Positions 34,893 to 43,472 of a stretch of 64,000 bases of DNA are shown piece by piece. The notes under the pieces are model-generated. The model searched no databases, had not been told where the DNA came from, and worked only from the letters and a program-made list of their open reading frames with translations. This DNA is from Nocardia rhizosphaerihabitans (GTDB taxonomy: Bacteria > Actinomycetota > Actinomycetes > Mycobacteriales > Mycobacteriaceae): NCBI RefSeq assembly GCF_014646295.1, contig NZ_BMNE01000003.1:886422-950421 (forward strand). The letters run 5' to 3'. Positions within the stretch are counted from its first letter, which is position 1, and every line of letters starts with the position of its first letter. The translations under genes were made by a program, and so were the position numbers.

Positions 34893-36000
34893 AGCGCCCG
34901 GATTGAGCGTTCGCCTCAAACTCACCCTCAGCTACGCCGGTTTCATCATGCTCGTCGGCACCTTGCTGATCGCCGCCGTGTTCGTCTTCTACCTGTATTA
35001 CCTCCCCGACGGCTGGATCCAGACCGCCACCGGTGACTTCTGGATCGACCGGGGCAGCCTGCTGCGCGCCTTCGCGCCATTCGTGACCGTGGTATTGGCG
35101 TTTCTGCTGGCATTCGGTCTCGCCGGAGGCTGGATTCTCGCCGGCCGGATGCTCACGCCGCTGTCGCGCATCACCGCCGCCGCCCGCCTGGCGGCGAACG
35201 GCTCACTGTCCCACCGCATCCGGCTGCCGGGCCGCCGGGACGAGTTCCGTGAACTCGCCGACGTCTTCGACACCATGCTGGCCCGGCTCGAGGCACACGT
35301 CGCCGAAGAACAGCGATTCGCCGCCAACGCCTCCCACGAACTGCGCACCCCGCTGGCGATCACGAAGACACTTCTCGACGTGGCCCGCGACGATCGCAGC
35401 CGCGACACCGGCGAACTCGTCGACCGGCTGCATGCCGTCAACACCCGGGCGATCGACCTCACCGAAGCCTTGCTCCTGCTCAGCCGCGCCGATCAACGAT
35501 CCTTCACCCGAGAACCCGTCGACCTGTCGCTCCTCGCGGAAGAAGCCACCGAAACGCTGCTTTCCCTCGCGGAGGAACACGGCATCACCCTCGAAACCTC
35601 CGGCGACATGGCCCCCACCATCGGCTCGCACGCCCTGCTGCTGCAGATGACGACGAACCTCGTGCACAACGCGATCGTCCACAACCTGCCGAGCCGGGGC
35701 GCCGTGTGGGTCACGACCAGCGTTGCCCCCGGGACGGTGATACTTACCGTCGAGAACACCGGGATCCCGCTCACCCCGCAGCTCGTGTCCACTCTGGCCG
35801 AGCCGTTTCAGCGCGGCAACGAACGCATCCGCACCCATCACTCCGGGGTCGGGCTCGGCCTGGCGATCGTCGACAGCATCACCCGAGCACACTCCGGAAC
35901 CCTCACCCTCACTCCCCGTCCGGCAGGCGGGCTGTGCGTCACGGTGCAACTTCCCACGGCGACGGGCCTGAGTTCTCGCGCCGATCAACCGACTCCGTGA
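34885..36000 (+). CDS. Sensor histidine kinase (VanS-like)
   Basis: A 371-aa histidine kinase with two membrane helices (about 12-35 and 62-85), a HAMP domain (about 85-135), phospho-acceptor His in ANASHELRTPL, and HATPase motifs NLVHNAIVHN and GVGLGLAIV. The extracytoplasmic loop is only about 25 residues, as in VanS-like kinases thought to sense through the membrane. GTG start at 34885 within the end of the regulator gene. Function in cell-wall stress is inferred from the M15 peptidase next door; no vanHAX genes are present. Confidence 0.9.
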   Translation: MDRAPGLSVRLKLTLSYAGFIMLVGTLLIAAVFVFYLYYLPDGWIQTATGDFWIDRGSLLRAFAPFVTVVLAFLLAFGLAGGWILAGRMLTPLSRITAAARLAANGSLSHRIRLPGRRDEFRELADVFDTMLARLEAHVAEEQRFAANASHELRTPLAITKTLLDVARDDRSRDTGELVDRLHAVNTRAIDLTEALLLLSRADQRSFTREPVDLSLLAEEATETLLSLAEEHGITLETSGDMAPTIGSHALLLQMTTNLVHNAIVHNLPSRGAVWVTTSVAPGTVILTVENTGIPLTPQLVSTLAEPFQRGNERIRTHHSGVGLGLAIVDSITRAHSGTLTLTPRPAGGLCVTVQLPTATGLSSRADQPTP

Positions 36001-36001
36001 G

Positions 36002-36313
36002 TCAGCGCGGTGTTCGCTGCGACCGCGACTGCCGGTCCGTGGTCAGCGTGCCAATCACGCCGAGACCGAAAACGACGATGATGAGCGAGCCGAGTCCGAC
36101 GGCGATCCATTTGCCGGTCTGGCCGTCGGAGCGCTGGTCTTCGTAATCGCTCATGGTCGTTTTCCCGCTGCGTGAGGTCTCCTCACACAGATCACCTGCA
36201 CTCATCGTTGTTCCCCCGCAGGTCACTTCGTCCTGGGTGAGGCCGACGACGCCGCCGATGAGTATCGCCATTCCCACTATCAGGCCGGCCGCGAGCTTGA
36301 GGATGGTCTTCAC
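36002..36313 (-). CDS. Small two-helix membrane protein
   Basis: A 103-aa protein with membrane helices at about 5-24 and 70-92 and a short loop with two cysteines (TCGGTTMSAGDLCEE). The GTG at 36313 follows GGGAAGGGA by about 7 bases; the longer upstream frame to 36394 has no better signal. Convergent with the kinase gene, 1 base between stop codons. Resembles other small actinobacterial membrane proteins with a Cys-pair loop; function unknown. Confidence 0.65.
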   Translation of the reverse strand: MKTILKLAAGLIVGMAILIGGVVGLTQDEVTCGGTTMSAGDLCEETSRSGKTTMSDYEDQRSDGQTGKWIAVGLGSLIIVVFGLGVIGTLTTDRQSRSQRTPR

Positions 36314-36509
36314 CGAGTTCCCTTCCCAACTGCGCCTGCGGTGACGAATGGTGCTGGGGGCATGGACGTTTGGGGCTGTTGACACATGGCCCACACCGTA
36401 GGGCCGACCACATATCGTCCGCGTATCGGAAATCCACGGTGAGCCGATGAATCGGTGTCGCGGGATTACCTATGCTCGCGGGTATGGAGTTCATTCCGGA
36501 GCGCTTGCG

Positions 36510-37112
36510 GTGACTCGCGCGGCCAAGCACACCGTGGCGCGCGAGGCGATCCTCGACGCGACCGTGGCGACCCTGGAGGAATGTGGATACGCGGGCACCT
36601 CCGTCCGCGCGGTCGCTCGCAGGGCCGGGGTGAGCCAAGGCGCACTGCAGCATCATTTCCCCACCAAGACCGCGCTGGTGGAGGCCGCGCTGCTGCAGCT
36701 CGCGGTGGGGTTGTCCGAGCAGGCCCAGGAGAGAATGCGCGCGCTACCCGACGCCGGACCGCAGCGGTACGCAGAAGCGCTCGACATGCTGTGGGAGATC
36801 CACAATCTCCCCATCGCCCACGTCATCACCGAATTGCTGCTCGCCGCACGCACCGATGCCGATCTACGCGAGCACATCGCCGCGGGCGTCGACACCGCGC
36901 ACGCGCTGGCCATCGCGATGGTCGAGCAGGCCCTGCCCGACCTGGCTACCCGGCCCGACTTCGCCGACTGGATCCTGACGTGCGTGGCCACGATGCGGGG
37001 CCTGGTCGTCATGGCGCCGCTGCCGATCGCCTCGGCCGGTCTCGTCGACTGGCCGCAGGCGCGAACGCTCCTGCTCGCCGCGATCTCGGCCGAGCCCGGC
37101 ACTCACGGATAG
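36510..37112 (+). CDS. TetR-family transcriptional regulator
   Basis: A 200-aa TetR-family protein: HTH in about residues 10-55 (REAILDATVATLEECGYAGTSVRAVARRAGVSQGALQHHFPTK), with a helical C-terminal domain of the TetR_C_6 kind. The GTG at 36510 has GGAG 9 bases upstream. Downstream genes are convergent (10 bases of overlap with the DUF305 gene), so the target is unclear; possibly the divergent small membrane protein. Confidence 0.85.
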   Translation: MTRAAKHTVAREAILDATVATLEECGYAGTSVRAVARRAGVSQGALQHHFPTKTALVEAALLQLAVGLSEQAQERMRALPDAGPQRYAEALDMLWEIHNLPIAHVITELLLAARTDADLREHIAAGVDTAHALAIAMVEQALPDLATRPDFADWILTCVATMRGLVVMAPLPIASAGLVDWPQARTLLLAAISAEPGTHG

Positions 37113-37720
37113 GGCAGCGCCTGACCGTCGCGACGGGCCAGCAGTACCGACATCGCCGACAACTCGCCGCTCTGCTCGTTGGCCATCTGCCCGGCGACCT
37201 GGATCACCGACATCGACGAGGCGTGCAGCGCGGCATAGTTGGCCATGTCGATCCCGCCTCGATGATGGCGAATCATCAACTCAAGCAAGCGAACCTCCGC
37301 AGTGCGTGGATCCGACAGTCTGCGCAGTTCGTCGACCTCGGCCCAGGTCGCCATCCCCGGCATCAGCGCACCCGGCCCGTGCTGGTGACCGGCGCCCATC
37401 CACGCCATCGGCACCGCGGCGGCCTGCGGCTGGTCGAGCAGCTGCAACCAGCCGCGCAGTACACCGATCTCGTTCAGCTGGGTGGTGCGGATCTGCGCGC
37501 ACAGCGCGGTGACAGCCGGATCGACGTTGGTGGTCACCGCGTCGCACAGCACGATCGCTTGTTCATGGTGGGCGGCCATGTCCTGGGCGAAACCGATCTC
37601 CGTCGACGTCAATACCGTGGTCGCAGGCGACTCCGAACGCGGCGACCACAGCGCGCCGACGCCGACGCCGAGCAGCAGCGAAAGGACAAGGGCGACAGCC
37701 GATACCGTTGCGCGTGTCAT
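37103..37720 (-). CDS. DUF305 ferritin-like secreted protein
   Basis: A 205-aa exported protein with an N-terminal membrane/signal helix (about 7-28). Two DUF305 repeats carry the paired metal-like motifs FAQDMAAHHEQAI (about residues 45-57) and LELMIRHHRGGIDMA (about 150-164), characteristic of this four-helix-bundle family, often linked with copper or heavy-metal handling. The ATG overlaps the stop of the upstream LVIVD gene (ATGA). Confidence 0.88.
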   Translation of the reverse strand: MTRATVSAVALVLSLLLGVGVGALWSPRSESPATTVLTSTEIGFAQDMAAHHEQAIVLCDAVTTNVDPAVTALCAQIRTTQLNEIGVLRGWLQLLDQPQAAAVPMAWMGAGHQHGPGALMPGMATWAEVDELRRLSDPRTAEVRLLELMIRHHRGGIDMANYAALHASSMSVIQVAGQMANEQSGELSAMSVLLARRDGQALPYP

Positions 37721-39240
37721 CGCGGCGGGAACACCGAGTCGTCCAGGTCGAGCACCATGAATCCGTTGTCCATGCAGCTGACCCACAGTTGTGAACCGTG
37801 GAACTCCGGGGGCGAGAAGCACCAGTCCGCCGATAGATCGGCGCCGATGAGTTTCGCCCGGTCGCTGGTGAGGTCGCCCGCCGAGATGGCGCCTTCGAGC
37901 AGCGCACGGCCGACGGCAATGGTTCCGGTCAGCGGTGGCACCATCAGGATCGGATGGGTATCGGCGTGCAGGGAATTGACCAACTCCTGCTTCTTGCCGA
38001 CCTGCCCTGGCGGGTTGTAATAGGCGATCTCGCGGACATCGCGCAGGTCACGAATGTCGAAAACCCTGATGCCGGACTGAATCCAGCCACACGCCAGCGT
38101 GGTGGGATCTTCGGCCCGATCCACCGAACAGTAGTGCGCGTCGTACCCGAACAGCCCCTCCCCCTGCGCCGACTGCGCCCACCGGTCGGCATTCTCGGGC
38201 AGATTGATCTCGAGCTTGATGGTGTTCACCAGGCGGATATTGCGTTCGTCGGCAAGATCCATGATCTTGACTCCGCCCGAGCCCGCCTCGTCGACGGTCA
38301 GGATGAACGGCTCGCCGTCCTTGGTGATCGGAATCGTGTGCTGGGTGAACTGGCCGTCGAGCCAGAACCGATGGGAGATATGCGGCACAACAGGATTGGG
38401 GTCGCGGCGTTGCACCGCACTGATGTCGAGCACCGTGATACCGGCCAGGGTCGACACATACATGCGGTTTCCGTCGGGGCTGATGCCGAACCCGTGATTG
38501 GACAGGCCCGTCGATCCAGTCCAGATCACGCGCGGATTGCCCGGGTCGCTGACATCGATCGCGTGCAGCAATCCGGGTGGCAGAGTGCCTGCCGCCCAAT
38601 AGGTTCGGCCGTCGGGTGAGAATCCGCCCTCGTGCGTGGTGATCGGCAGCGGCATCGTCAGCTGCGAACCCGGGCCGCTGTTGAGCAGTCGCGGGTGCGC
38701 GCAGTCCTCGGAGATGTCGTAGATCGAGAAATAGCCTGCGCCGTAGCCGATCCCGACACCGGTCGCGGCGAGCAGCCCGCGTTCGTGGTTCACCTTCAGC
38801 GATTCCCACGTGCCGCCCTGCATCGCCGGTTCGGTGAGAGTGGTCGACAACCTCGGATTCGCCGGATCGGAGGCATCGAGCACCTGAACGCCGGGATGGT
38901 CGGAGAGGAAACCCATCGGCCAGTTGGACCCGGTGTAGGAGCAGTGCTCGTAGGTCGGGCTGACGATGCCCGCCCCCTGTCCCTGATACTGGCCGACCAA
39001 TGTCAGATTGCAGCGATACCCCTGCCGGCTGCGCCCGCTGTTGCGGTCGGCCAACGGAACCTCGCCCTGCACACCGGTTTCCGGCAGCGAACCTTCCCCG
39101 CACTGCGCGCGGGCGACGGCGTTCCGCTCGATCTCCAAAAACTGCGCGACCGGATCAGCCGAGGCGGTACTCGGCAACCCACCGGTCGCCATCACGACGA
39201 GCGCGACGACCCCGCATCGAACCACCGCTGCATATTTCAC
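37717..39240 (-). CDS. LVIVD-repeat secreted beta-propeller protein
   Basis: A 507-aa exported protein: signal peptide (about 1-28, cleavage near ASA-DPV) then a six- or seven-bladed beta-propeller with repeats containing GVQVLDASDPANPRL, AIDVSDPGNPRV, GITVLDISA and IRVFDIRDLRDVREIAYY (LVIVD pattern). Several Cys (about residues 47, 77, 99) may form disulfides. The tight coupling with DUF305 is common in Nocardia and mycobacteria; joint metal or redox function is possible but unproven. Confidence 0.85.
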   Translation of the reverse strand: MKYAAVVRCGVVALVVMATGGLPSTASADPVAQFLEIERNAVARAQCGEGSLPETGVQGEVPLADRNSGRSRQGYRCNLTLVGQYQGQGAGIVSPTYEHCSYTGSNWPMGFLSDHPGVQVLDASDPANPRLSTTLTEPAMQGGTWESLKVNHERGLLAATGVGIGYGAGYFSIYDISEDCAHPRLLNSGPGSQLTMPLPITTHEGGFSPDGRTYWAAGTLPPGLLHAIDVSDPGNPRVIWTGSTGLSNHGFGISPDGNRMYVSTLAGITVLDISAVQRRDPNPVVPHISHRFWLDGQFTQHTIPITKDGEPFILTVDEAGSGGVKIMDLADERNIRLVNTIKLEINLPENADRWAQSAQGEGLFGYDAHYCSVDRAEDPTTLACGWIQSGIRVFDIRDLRDVREIAYYNPPGQVGKKQELVNSLHADTHPILMVPPLTGTIAVGRALLEGAISAGDLTSDRAKLIGADLSADWCFSPPEFHGSQLWVSCMDNGFMVLDLDDSVFPPR

Positions 39241-39319
39241 GCACCGAGGCTACGACGTGGCGATATCCCCGCGGACCGAAACAGCCAATATTCCAAGTCA
39301 CCGACTTGGTGTGGTCAGT

Positions 39320-39910
39320 TCAAGGCCGCGGATCGGCGGCCGGACTGTTCGCCGCCGACGCTCGTCGCTGCCGGATGGCGCTCAGGCTGAACTCGGACCA
39401 GCGAATGTTCTCCTGCTCGAAGGAGATTCCGCGCAGCAGGGTCAAGTAGGAGCCGATGCGCGCGGCCTCGCTCAGATAGGCGTGTTCGCTTCGGCCGTCG
39501 AGCAGGCGCGCACGGAGCCGCTCGTATCGAGCGAGTTTGGCCTGTGCCCAGCCAAGGCGTTCGATGAGGACAGCCTCGACGGCCGACTCGTCGACGGCCT
39601 CCATCCCCTGAACCTTCACCAGCATCTCGTCGCGGATGACGGTGGGCTTGGTGGGATCGGCGACGAAGGCGTGCAAGGCGCGGCGGCCGGTGTCGGTGAT
39701 GGAGTGCAGCCGCTTGTTCGGGCGCTTTTCCTGCTCGACCACCCGCGCTTCGATGAGGCCGTCGGCGGTCATGCGCTCGAGCTCTTTGTACAGCTGTTGC
39801 GGGGTCGCCATCCAGAAGTTCGCCACCGAGGCATCGAACTCCTTGGCAAGGTCGTAGCCGGACGCCTCTCCCTCGAGCAGGGCGGCGAGCACCGCGTGTC
39901 GTAACGCCAT
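39320..39910 (-). CDS. PadR-family transcriptional regulator
   Basis: A 196-aa PadR regulator: N-terminal winged helix (MALRHAVLAALLEGEASGYDLAKEFD, QQLYKELERMTADGLI, KRPNKRLHSITDTGRRAL) and a C-terminal helical dimerisation domain (Vir_C, about 95-185). Divergent from the SnoaL/SGNH pair; probably represses it. A half-site pair is noted in the intergenic region. Confidence 0.88.
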   Translation of the reverse strand: MALRHAVLAALLEGEASGYDLAKEFDASVANFWMATPQQLYKELERMTADGLIEARVVEQEKRPNKRLHSITDTGRRALHAFVADPTKPTVIRDEMLVKVQGMEAVDESAVEAVLIERLGWAQAKLARYERLRARLLDGRSEHAYLSEAARIGSYLTLLRGISFEQENIRWSEFSLSAIRQRRASAANSPAADPRP

Positions 39911-39943
39911 CCGACCACCCTAGCAGCATCGACACTACTAAAG

Positions 39944-40006
39944 TTGACTAGTGGAATCCCTGGACACCTGCTCTTGTCAGCGCTAGCGTCGACGGAAATT
40001 AGTCAA
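39944..40006. repeat. Inverted copies TTGACTA / TAGTCAA in PadR divergent promoter region
   Basis: The 116-bp region between PadR and the SnoaL gene holds TTGACTA (39944-39950) and its exact reverse complement TAGTCAA (40000-40006), 49 bases apart. The second lies about 20 bases before the GTG start. They could be operator half-sites or -35-like elements on opposite strands; with only 7 bases each, chance is not excluded. Confidence 0.4.
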
Positions 40007-40026
40007 TTATTTGTCTAGGAGGCACG

Positions 40027-40440
40027 GTGCACCCTTTCCGAACCGCGGTGGAGGCCCGGGACCAGAACGCTATGGAAGCGTTGCTGGCCGACAATGTGGT
40101 GTTCACCAGTCCCGTCGCCTTCGCGCCGTATCCGGGCAAGCCGGTGACAGCGGCGATCCTGCGTGCGGTGTTGCGGGTCTTCGAGAACTTCCGGTACGTG
40201 CGGGAGATCGCCGCCGCCGACGGTCGTGATCACGCGCTGGTGTTCGAGGCCACCGTGGACGGATTGCAGCTGTCGGGCTGCGATTTCCTGCACTTCGACG
40301 CCGACGGCAAAATCGATGCGTTCACGGTGATGGTGCGGCCGCTTTCGGCTGCCCAGGCGCTCGCCGCCCGGATGGCCGAGGAGTACCCGCGAATCCAGCA
40401 GGAAGCGCGGGAGGCTATCGAAGGCAAGACCTCCGCGTGA
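40027..40440 (+). CDS. SnoaL/NTF2-like protein
   Basis: A 137-aa protein of the NTF2-like (SnoaL) fold: MEALLADNVVFTSPVAFAPYPGK, then a beta-sheet part ALVFEATVDGLQLSGCDFLHFDADGKIDAFTVMVRP. Such small proteins include ketosteroid isomerase-like enzymes and polyketide cyclases, but no catalytic pair can be assigned here. GTG start with AGGAGG 4 bases before. Stop overlaps the SGNH gene start (GTGA). Confidence 0.82.
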   Translation: MHPFRTAVEARDQNAMEALLADNVVFTSPVAFAPYPGKPVTAAILRAVLRVFENFRYVREIAAADGRDHALVFEATVDGLQLSGCDFLHFDADGKIDAFTVMVRPLSAAQALAARMAEEYPRIQQEAREAIEGKTSA

Positions 40441-41261
40441 GCGACCAGCACAGCGCGCCCGTCTTCGCACGGTATGTCGCATTGGGCGACAGCCAGAGTG
40501 AAGGTGTAGGCGACGGCGACGACCGAACCGGCGTCATCGGACTGGCCGACCGGCTCGCGGCGTCGATGGCGCGAGCGAACCCGTCGCTGCTCTACGCCAA
40601 TCTCGCCGTGCGCGGCAAGCTCGCGAGCCAGATTCGCCACGATCAGCTCGATGCCGCGGTGGCGCTGCGACCCGACGTCGCCACCGTGATCGCCGGCATG
40701 AACGATCTCCTGCGACCGGATTTCGACGCCGATGCGGTGGGTCGGCATCTCGAAGCGATGTTCGAGGCATTGACCGCCCACGGTGCGACAGTGGCGACGC
40801 TGACCTTTCCCGATATCACCCGCATCACGCCCCTCGCCCGCCCCATCGCCGCCCGCACCGTCGCGCTCAACGCCGTGATCCGCGAGGCCGCCGCGCGCCC
40901 TGGTGTGGTCGTGGCAGAAACCTGCGATCACGCGGTAGTCACCGATCCCCGCCTGTGGTCCTCGGACCGCTTGCATGCCAGCCCGTTGGGGCACCAGCGC
41001 ATCGCCGATGCCCTGGCCCAGGCACTGCAGCTGCCCGGATCCGACGACAGCTGGACCACGCCACTGTCCCCGCCTCTGCCCCAGCGACATCCAGCAGCAC
41101 AGGTCGGCACCGAGTTACGTTGGCTGGCAACCTTTCTCGGCCCATGGCTGCTTCGCCGCCTGACGGGACGTTCCTCCGGCGACGGCCGTGTCGCCAAGCG
41201 ACCCGAGCTGGCCCGTTTCGAGGAAACGGCCGACTCTCGTGCGTCGGCCTCGCCACGGTAG
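40437..41261 (+). CDS. SGNH/GDSL-type hydrolase
   Basis: A 274-aa GDSL-family esterase. Block I is GDSQSEG (nucleophile Ser), block III GMNDLL, block V DRLHASPLGH with the catalytic Asp and His. No signal peptide, so intracellular. The C-terminal approx 60 residues (basic, ending LARFEETADSRASASPR) are extra. Translationally coupled to the SnoaL-like gene and probably controlled by PadR. Substrate unknown. Confidence 0.85.
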   Translation: MSDQHSAPVFARYVALGDSQSEGVGDGDDRTGVIGLADRLAASMARANPSLLYANLAVRGKLASQIRHDQLDAAVALRPDVATVIAGMNDLLRPDFDADAVGRHLEAMFEALTAHGATVATLTFPDITRITPLARPIAARTVALNAVIREAAARPGVVVAETCDHAVVTDPRLWSSDRLHASPLGHQRIADALAQALQLPGSDDSWTTPLSPPLPQRHPAAQVGTELRWLATFLGPWLLRRLTGRSSGDGRVAKRPELARFEETADSRASASPR

Positions 41262-41469
41262 AAGGCGTCGAGCTCCGCAGCCCGTCCGTTCCGCGCGAGC
41301 AACGACACGAGCGGCTGGGGATCAACGTGCGCCTGGACAATCCGCAACCCGCCCTCGTCCTCAGTTTCGAACCTTCGGAGTACGGAAGCTGGTCCTGGTC
41401 GGCCGAGGCGGGCGATGCGGTGTATCGACGGAGCGGCCGTTCACCGTGGTCGGTGAACGGCCGGTCCGG

Positions 41470-41691
41470 TCACCAGGGCAACGGCACCCAGCGGTCGAGG
41501 AACCAGAAGCCGTGCCGCTGTGGGCCCTGCTGATGTCCGGCCTGTGGTTCTTGGTGAGCGGGGCCCGGACGTCCCGGGTCGGGGCTGTCGTGCGGCTGGG
41601 CACTGGCGGCTCCGGCGCCGAGTCCGATCAGTGCGGCGGCGACACCGCCGGCGATGACCACCTTCGCCGCCGTGGTCGCGAGGACTTTCAC
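41470..41691 (-). CDS. Small secreted His/Pro-rich peptide
   Basis: A 73-aa preprotein. A classic signal peptide (KVLATTAAKVVIAGG…GAASA, about residues 1-32) leaves a mature part of about 41 residues rich in Pro, His, Gln and Gly, ending in the aromatic tail HGFWFLDRWVPLPW. The GTG at 41691 is preceded by GGAG 8 bases upstream; the longer frame to 41928 lacks a start signal and ignores the signal peptide. No family is recognised. A candidate leader RNA precedes it. Confidence 0.65.
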   Translation of the reverse strand: MKVLATTAAKVVIAGGVAAALIGLGAGAASAQPHDSPDPGRPGPAHQEPQAGHQQGPQRHGFWFLDRWVPLPW

Positions 41692-42070
41692 GGAGTTCTC
41701 CTTCGAATCCGGCCGATGGGCGTGTGCGCCCTTCGGGTGTTCAACTTTCGACACCGCCCATGGTTGCGGCCGTTCCTTCGGGCACGCTCGGTCTCGGCTG
41801 GGAGTGAGCTGGCAATCGGCAGGAAGCAGCGCAGCGCGCGAATTCGGGTGCCCTCCCCAGCCCGCCGACACGGGCACGCCGCTATCCCGCGAAGAGCCGG
41901 GAGGGAGATGCCCGGCAGCTTCCCCCATCGAGTCCGGCGAACGCGCTGCCGCCGAAGTCGCTGCCGCCCTGACGGATTCGCCGGCTGGTTGATCGCGAAT
42001 GACGAGCAGATGCCGGTTCGACGAGGTTCGTCACCGGTCACCCGACCGCTGGGTTCTCTAGGATGACCCC
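41692..42070. other. Long leader/intergenic region with candidate structured RNA
   Basis: The 379 bases between the secreted-peptide gene and the divergent VOC gene contain no credible gene. On the minus strand, GGCTGGGGAG and CTCCCAGCC (forward 41796-41862) can pair as a closing stem, and the loop holds stretches loosely like the ydaO c-di-AMP riboswitch (CCGAATTC, CTTCCTGCC, CCAGCTCAC) followed by a GAAGGAAC purine run. The match is weak. Actinobacterial ydaO elements often precede secreted cell-wall proteins, which fits the position. Confidence 0.35.
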
Positions 42071-42508
42071 ATGCCAGTCAGGATGAACAACGTCGGCATC
42101 GTCGTGGAAGACCTTGCGGCTGCGATCGAGTTCTTCGGTGAGCTCGGCCTCGAACTCGAGGGTCGAGCCATGGTGGAAGGTGACTGGGCCGGACGCGTGA
42201 CCGGCCTCGGCGGCCAGCGCGTCGAGATCGCCATGATGCGCACGCCTGACGGCCACGGCCGACTCGAGCTCTCGCGCTTCCTCGTGCCAGATGTGCTCGC
42301 CGGTCCGCAGAACGCTCCGGTGAACACTGTGGGCTACCTGCGCGTCATGTTCACCGTGGACGACATCGACGAGACGCTCGCTCGCCTCGGCAAGCACGGC
42401 GCGCAGCTCGTCAGCAGCGAAGTGGTTCAGTACGAGGAAGCCTATCGGCTCTGCTACATCCGTGGTCCCGAAGGTCTGCTCATCGGGCTCGCCGAAGAAC
42501 TCGGATAA
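42071..42508 (+). CDS. VOC-family (glyoxalase-like) protein
   Basis: A 145-aa single-module VOC protein: NNVGIVVEDLAAAIEFFGELGLELEGR, central MRTPDGHGRLELSRF and the C-terminal YIRGPEGLLIGLAEELG with a metal-type Glu. The His/Glu metal ligands of glyoxalase I are partly recognisable, but the reaction cannot be assigned. A monocistronic gene, divergent from the secreted peptide and convergent with another VOC gene. Confidence 0.85.
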   Translation: MPVRMNNVGIVVEDLAAAIEFFGELGLELEGRAMVEGDWAGRVTGLGGQRVEIAMMRTPDGHGRLELSRFLVPDVLAGPQNAPVNTVGYLRVMFTVDDIDETLARLGKHGAQLVSSEVVQYEEAYRLCYIRGPEGLLIGLAEELG

Positions 42509-42547
42509 GTTCGGGGCGGCTCCATCCCCCCGGGTGATCCGACGGCG

Positions 42548-42916
42548 TCAGGCGCGGTCGTGGAGCGTGATCCGGTAGCCGTCGGGGTCGGCGAAGGTGA
42601 ATGTCCGACCGAAGGGGCCGTCGATCGGTGCGGAGACGATGGTGTGCCCGTCGGCGACCAGCGCATCGTGAATGGCCTGGACGTCTGTGGCGTGGAGCCA
42701 GATCGCGGTACCGATGCCGGGCTGAGCGGTGGAGGCCAGATCGGTGCCGGGAACGATGTCGCGGAGTGCGAACGCGATCGGCTTCGTCTCGAAGACGACA
42801 GCGTGCGGCGGTCCGGCCTGCGCGCGGACAAGGCCGAGGTACTGCTCGTAGAACGCCTGCGAAGCGTCGAGGTCACGCGCTTGGAGCGAGATGAAGTCGG
42901 GGCCGGTGACGGGCAT
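42548..42916 (-). CDS. VOC-family protein (bleomycin-resistance-like)
   Basis: A 122-aa VOC protein starting PDFISLQARDLDASQAFYEQYLGL with the C-terminal GRTFTFADPDGYRITLHDRA. The length is that of one betaalphabetabetabeta pair. It diverges from a MarR regulator across two perfect operators, so it is very probably its regulated target, and may bind or transform a toxic compound sensed by that regulator (inference). Confidence 0.88.
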   Translation of the reverse strand: MPVTGPDFISLQARDLDASQAFYEQYLGLVRAQAGPPHAVVFETKPIAFALRDIVPGTDLASTAQPGIGTAIWLHATDVQAIHDALVADGHTIVSAPIDGPFGRTFTFADPDGYRITLHDRA

Positions 42917-42936
42917 GATGATGCTCCTTGTCTTCG

Positions 42937-42952
42937 TGTCAGCTTTCTGACA
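42937..42952. promoter_or_regulatory. MarR operator 1, TGTCAG-n4-CTGACA
   Basis: A perfect 6-base inverted repeat TGTCAG-CTTT-CTGACA. It lies 20 bases upstream of the VOC gene start. The same arms and spacer length recur in operator 2, which supports a dimer-binding site for the divergent MarR protein. Confidence 0.8.
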
Positions 42953-42963
42953 CAGGCAACCTA

Positions 42964-42979
42964 TGTCAGAATACTGACA
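42964..42979. promoter_or_regulatory. MarR operator 2, TGTCAG-n4-CTGACA
   Basis: A second perfect copy, TGTCAG-AATA-CTGACA, centred 27 bases from the first. Its last base is the A of the MarR gene's ATG (42979), so a bound protein would block its own translation-start region and promoter: probable autoregulation. Confidence 0.8.
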
Positions 42980-43437
42980 TGAGTCAAGACGGTGTCGGCG
43001 TCGACCTGGAGACGTCACTGGGCTACCTGCTGAAAGAGGCGTCGAGCGCCCTGCGCGCAGCCATGGAGGAGGTGCTGCGGCCGCTCGGGATGAGCGTGAC
43101 GCACTACTCCTGCCTCGAACTGCTGGCTCAACGACCGGGCTTGTCGAACTCCGAGCTCGCGCGAGGCGCGTTCGTGACCCGGCAGACGATGAACGTACTG
43201 CTCCAGACCCTGGAACGAGACGGCTACGTGACCAGGCCCGCGGAGGCACCCGTCGGGAAGGCGCTTCCCACGCGGCTCACCCCTCGCGGCCGACGCAGCC
43301 TCGAGAAGGCGAGCGCAGCGGTCCGATCCGTCGAGGCCAGGATGCTGGCGCGCATGACCGAGACCGAGCAGTCGGATGCGTTCCGGAGCCTGCGGAGCAT
43401 GATCCATTCCCTGCGCGAAGGCAACGACGGCGCATAG
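42979..43437 (+). CDS. MarR-family transcriptional regulator
   Basis: A 152-aa winged-helix MarR protein: LEETSLGYLLKEA-type N-terminal dimer helix (here DLETSLGYLLKEASSALR), HTH LSNSELARGAFVTRQTMNVLLQTLERDGYV, wing ALPTRLTPRGRR and a C-terminal dimerisation helix. The ATG at 42979 is set by the operator and by the domain length. Divergent from a VOC gene; two identical operators lie between. Confidence 0.9.
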   Translation: MSQDGVGVDLETSLGYLLKEASSALRAAMEEVLRPLGMSVTHYSCLELLAQRPGLSNSELARGAFVTRQTMNVLLQTLERDGYVTRPAEAPVGKALPTRLTPRGRRSLEKASAAVRSVEARMLARMTETEQSDAFRSLRSMIHSLREGNDGA

Positions 43438-43472
43438 TTCGTTCGCCGGCACACCACCGGGGACAGCCGGTT

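Noticed and set aside
41470..41928. A 152-aa version of the small secreted peptide
   Set aside because: The extra N-terminal part has no start signal and the signal peptide would be internal; GTG 41691 with GGAG is a better start.
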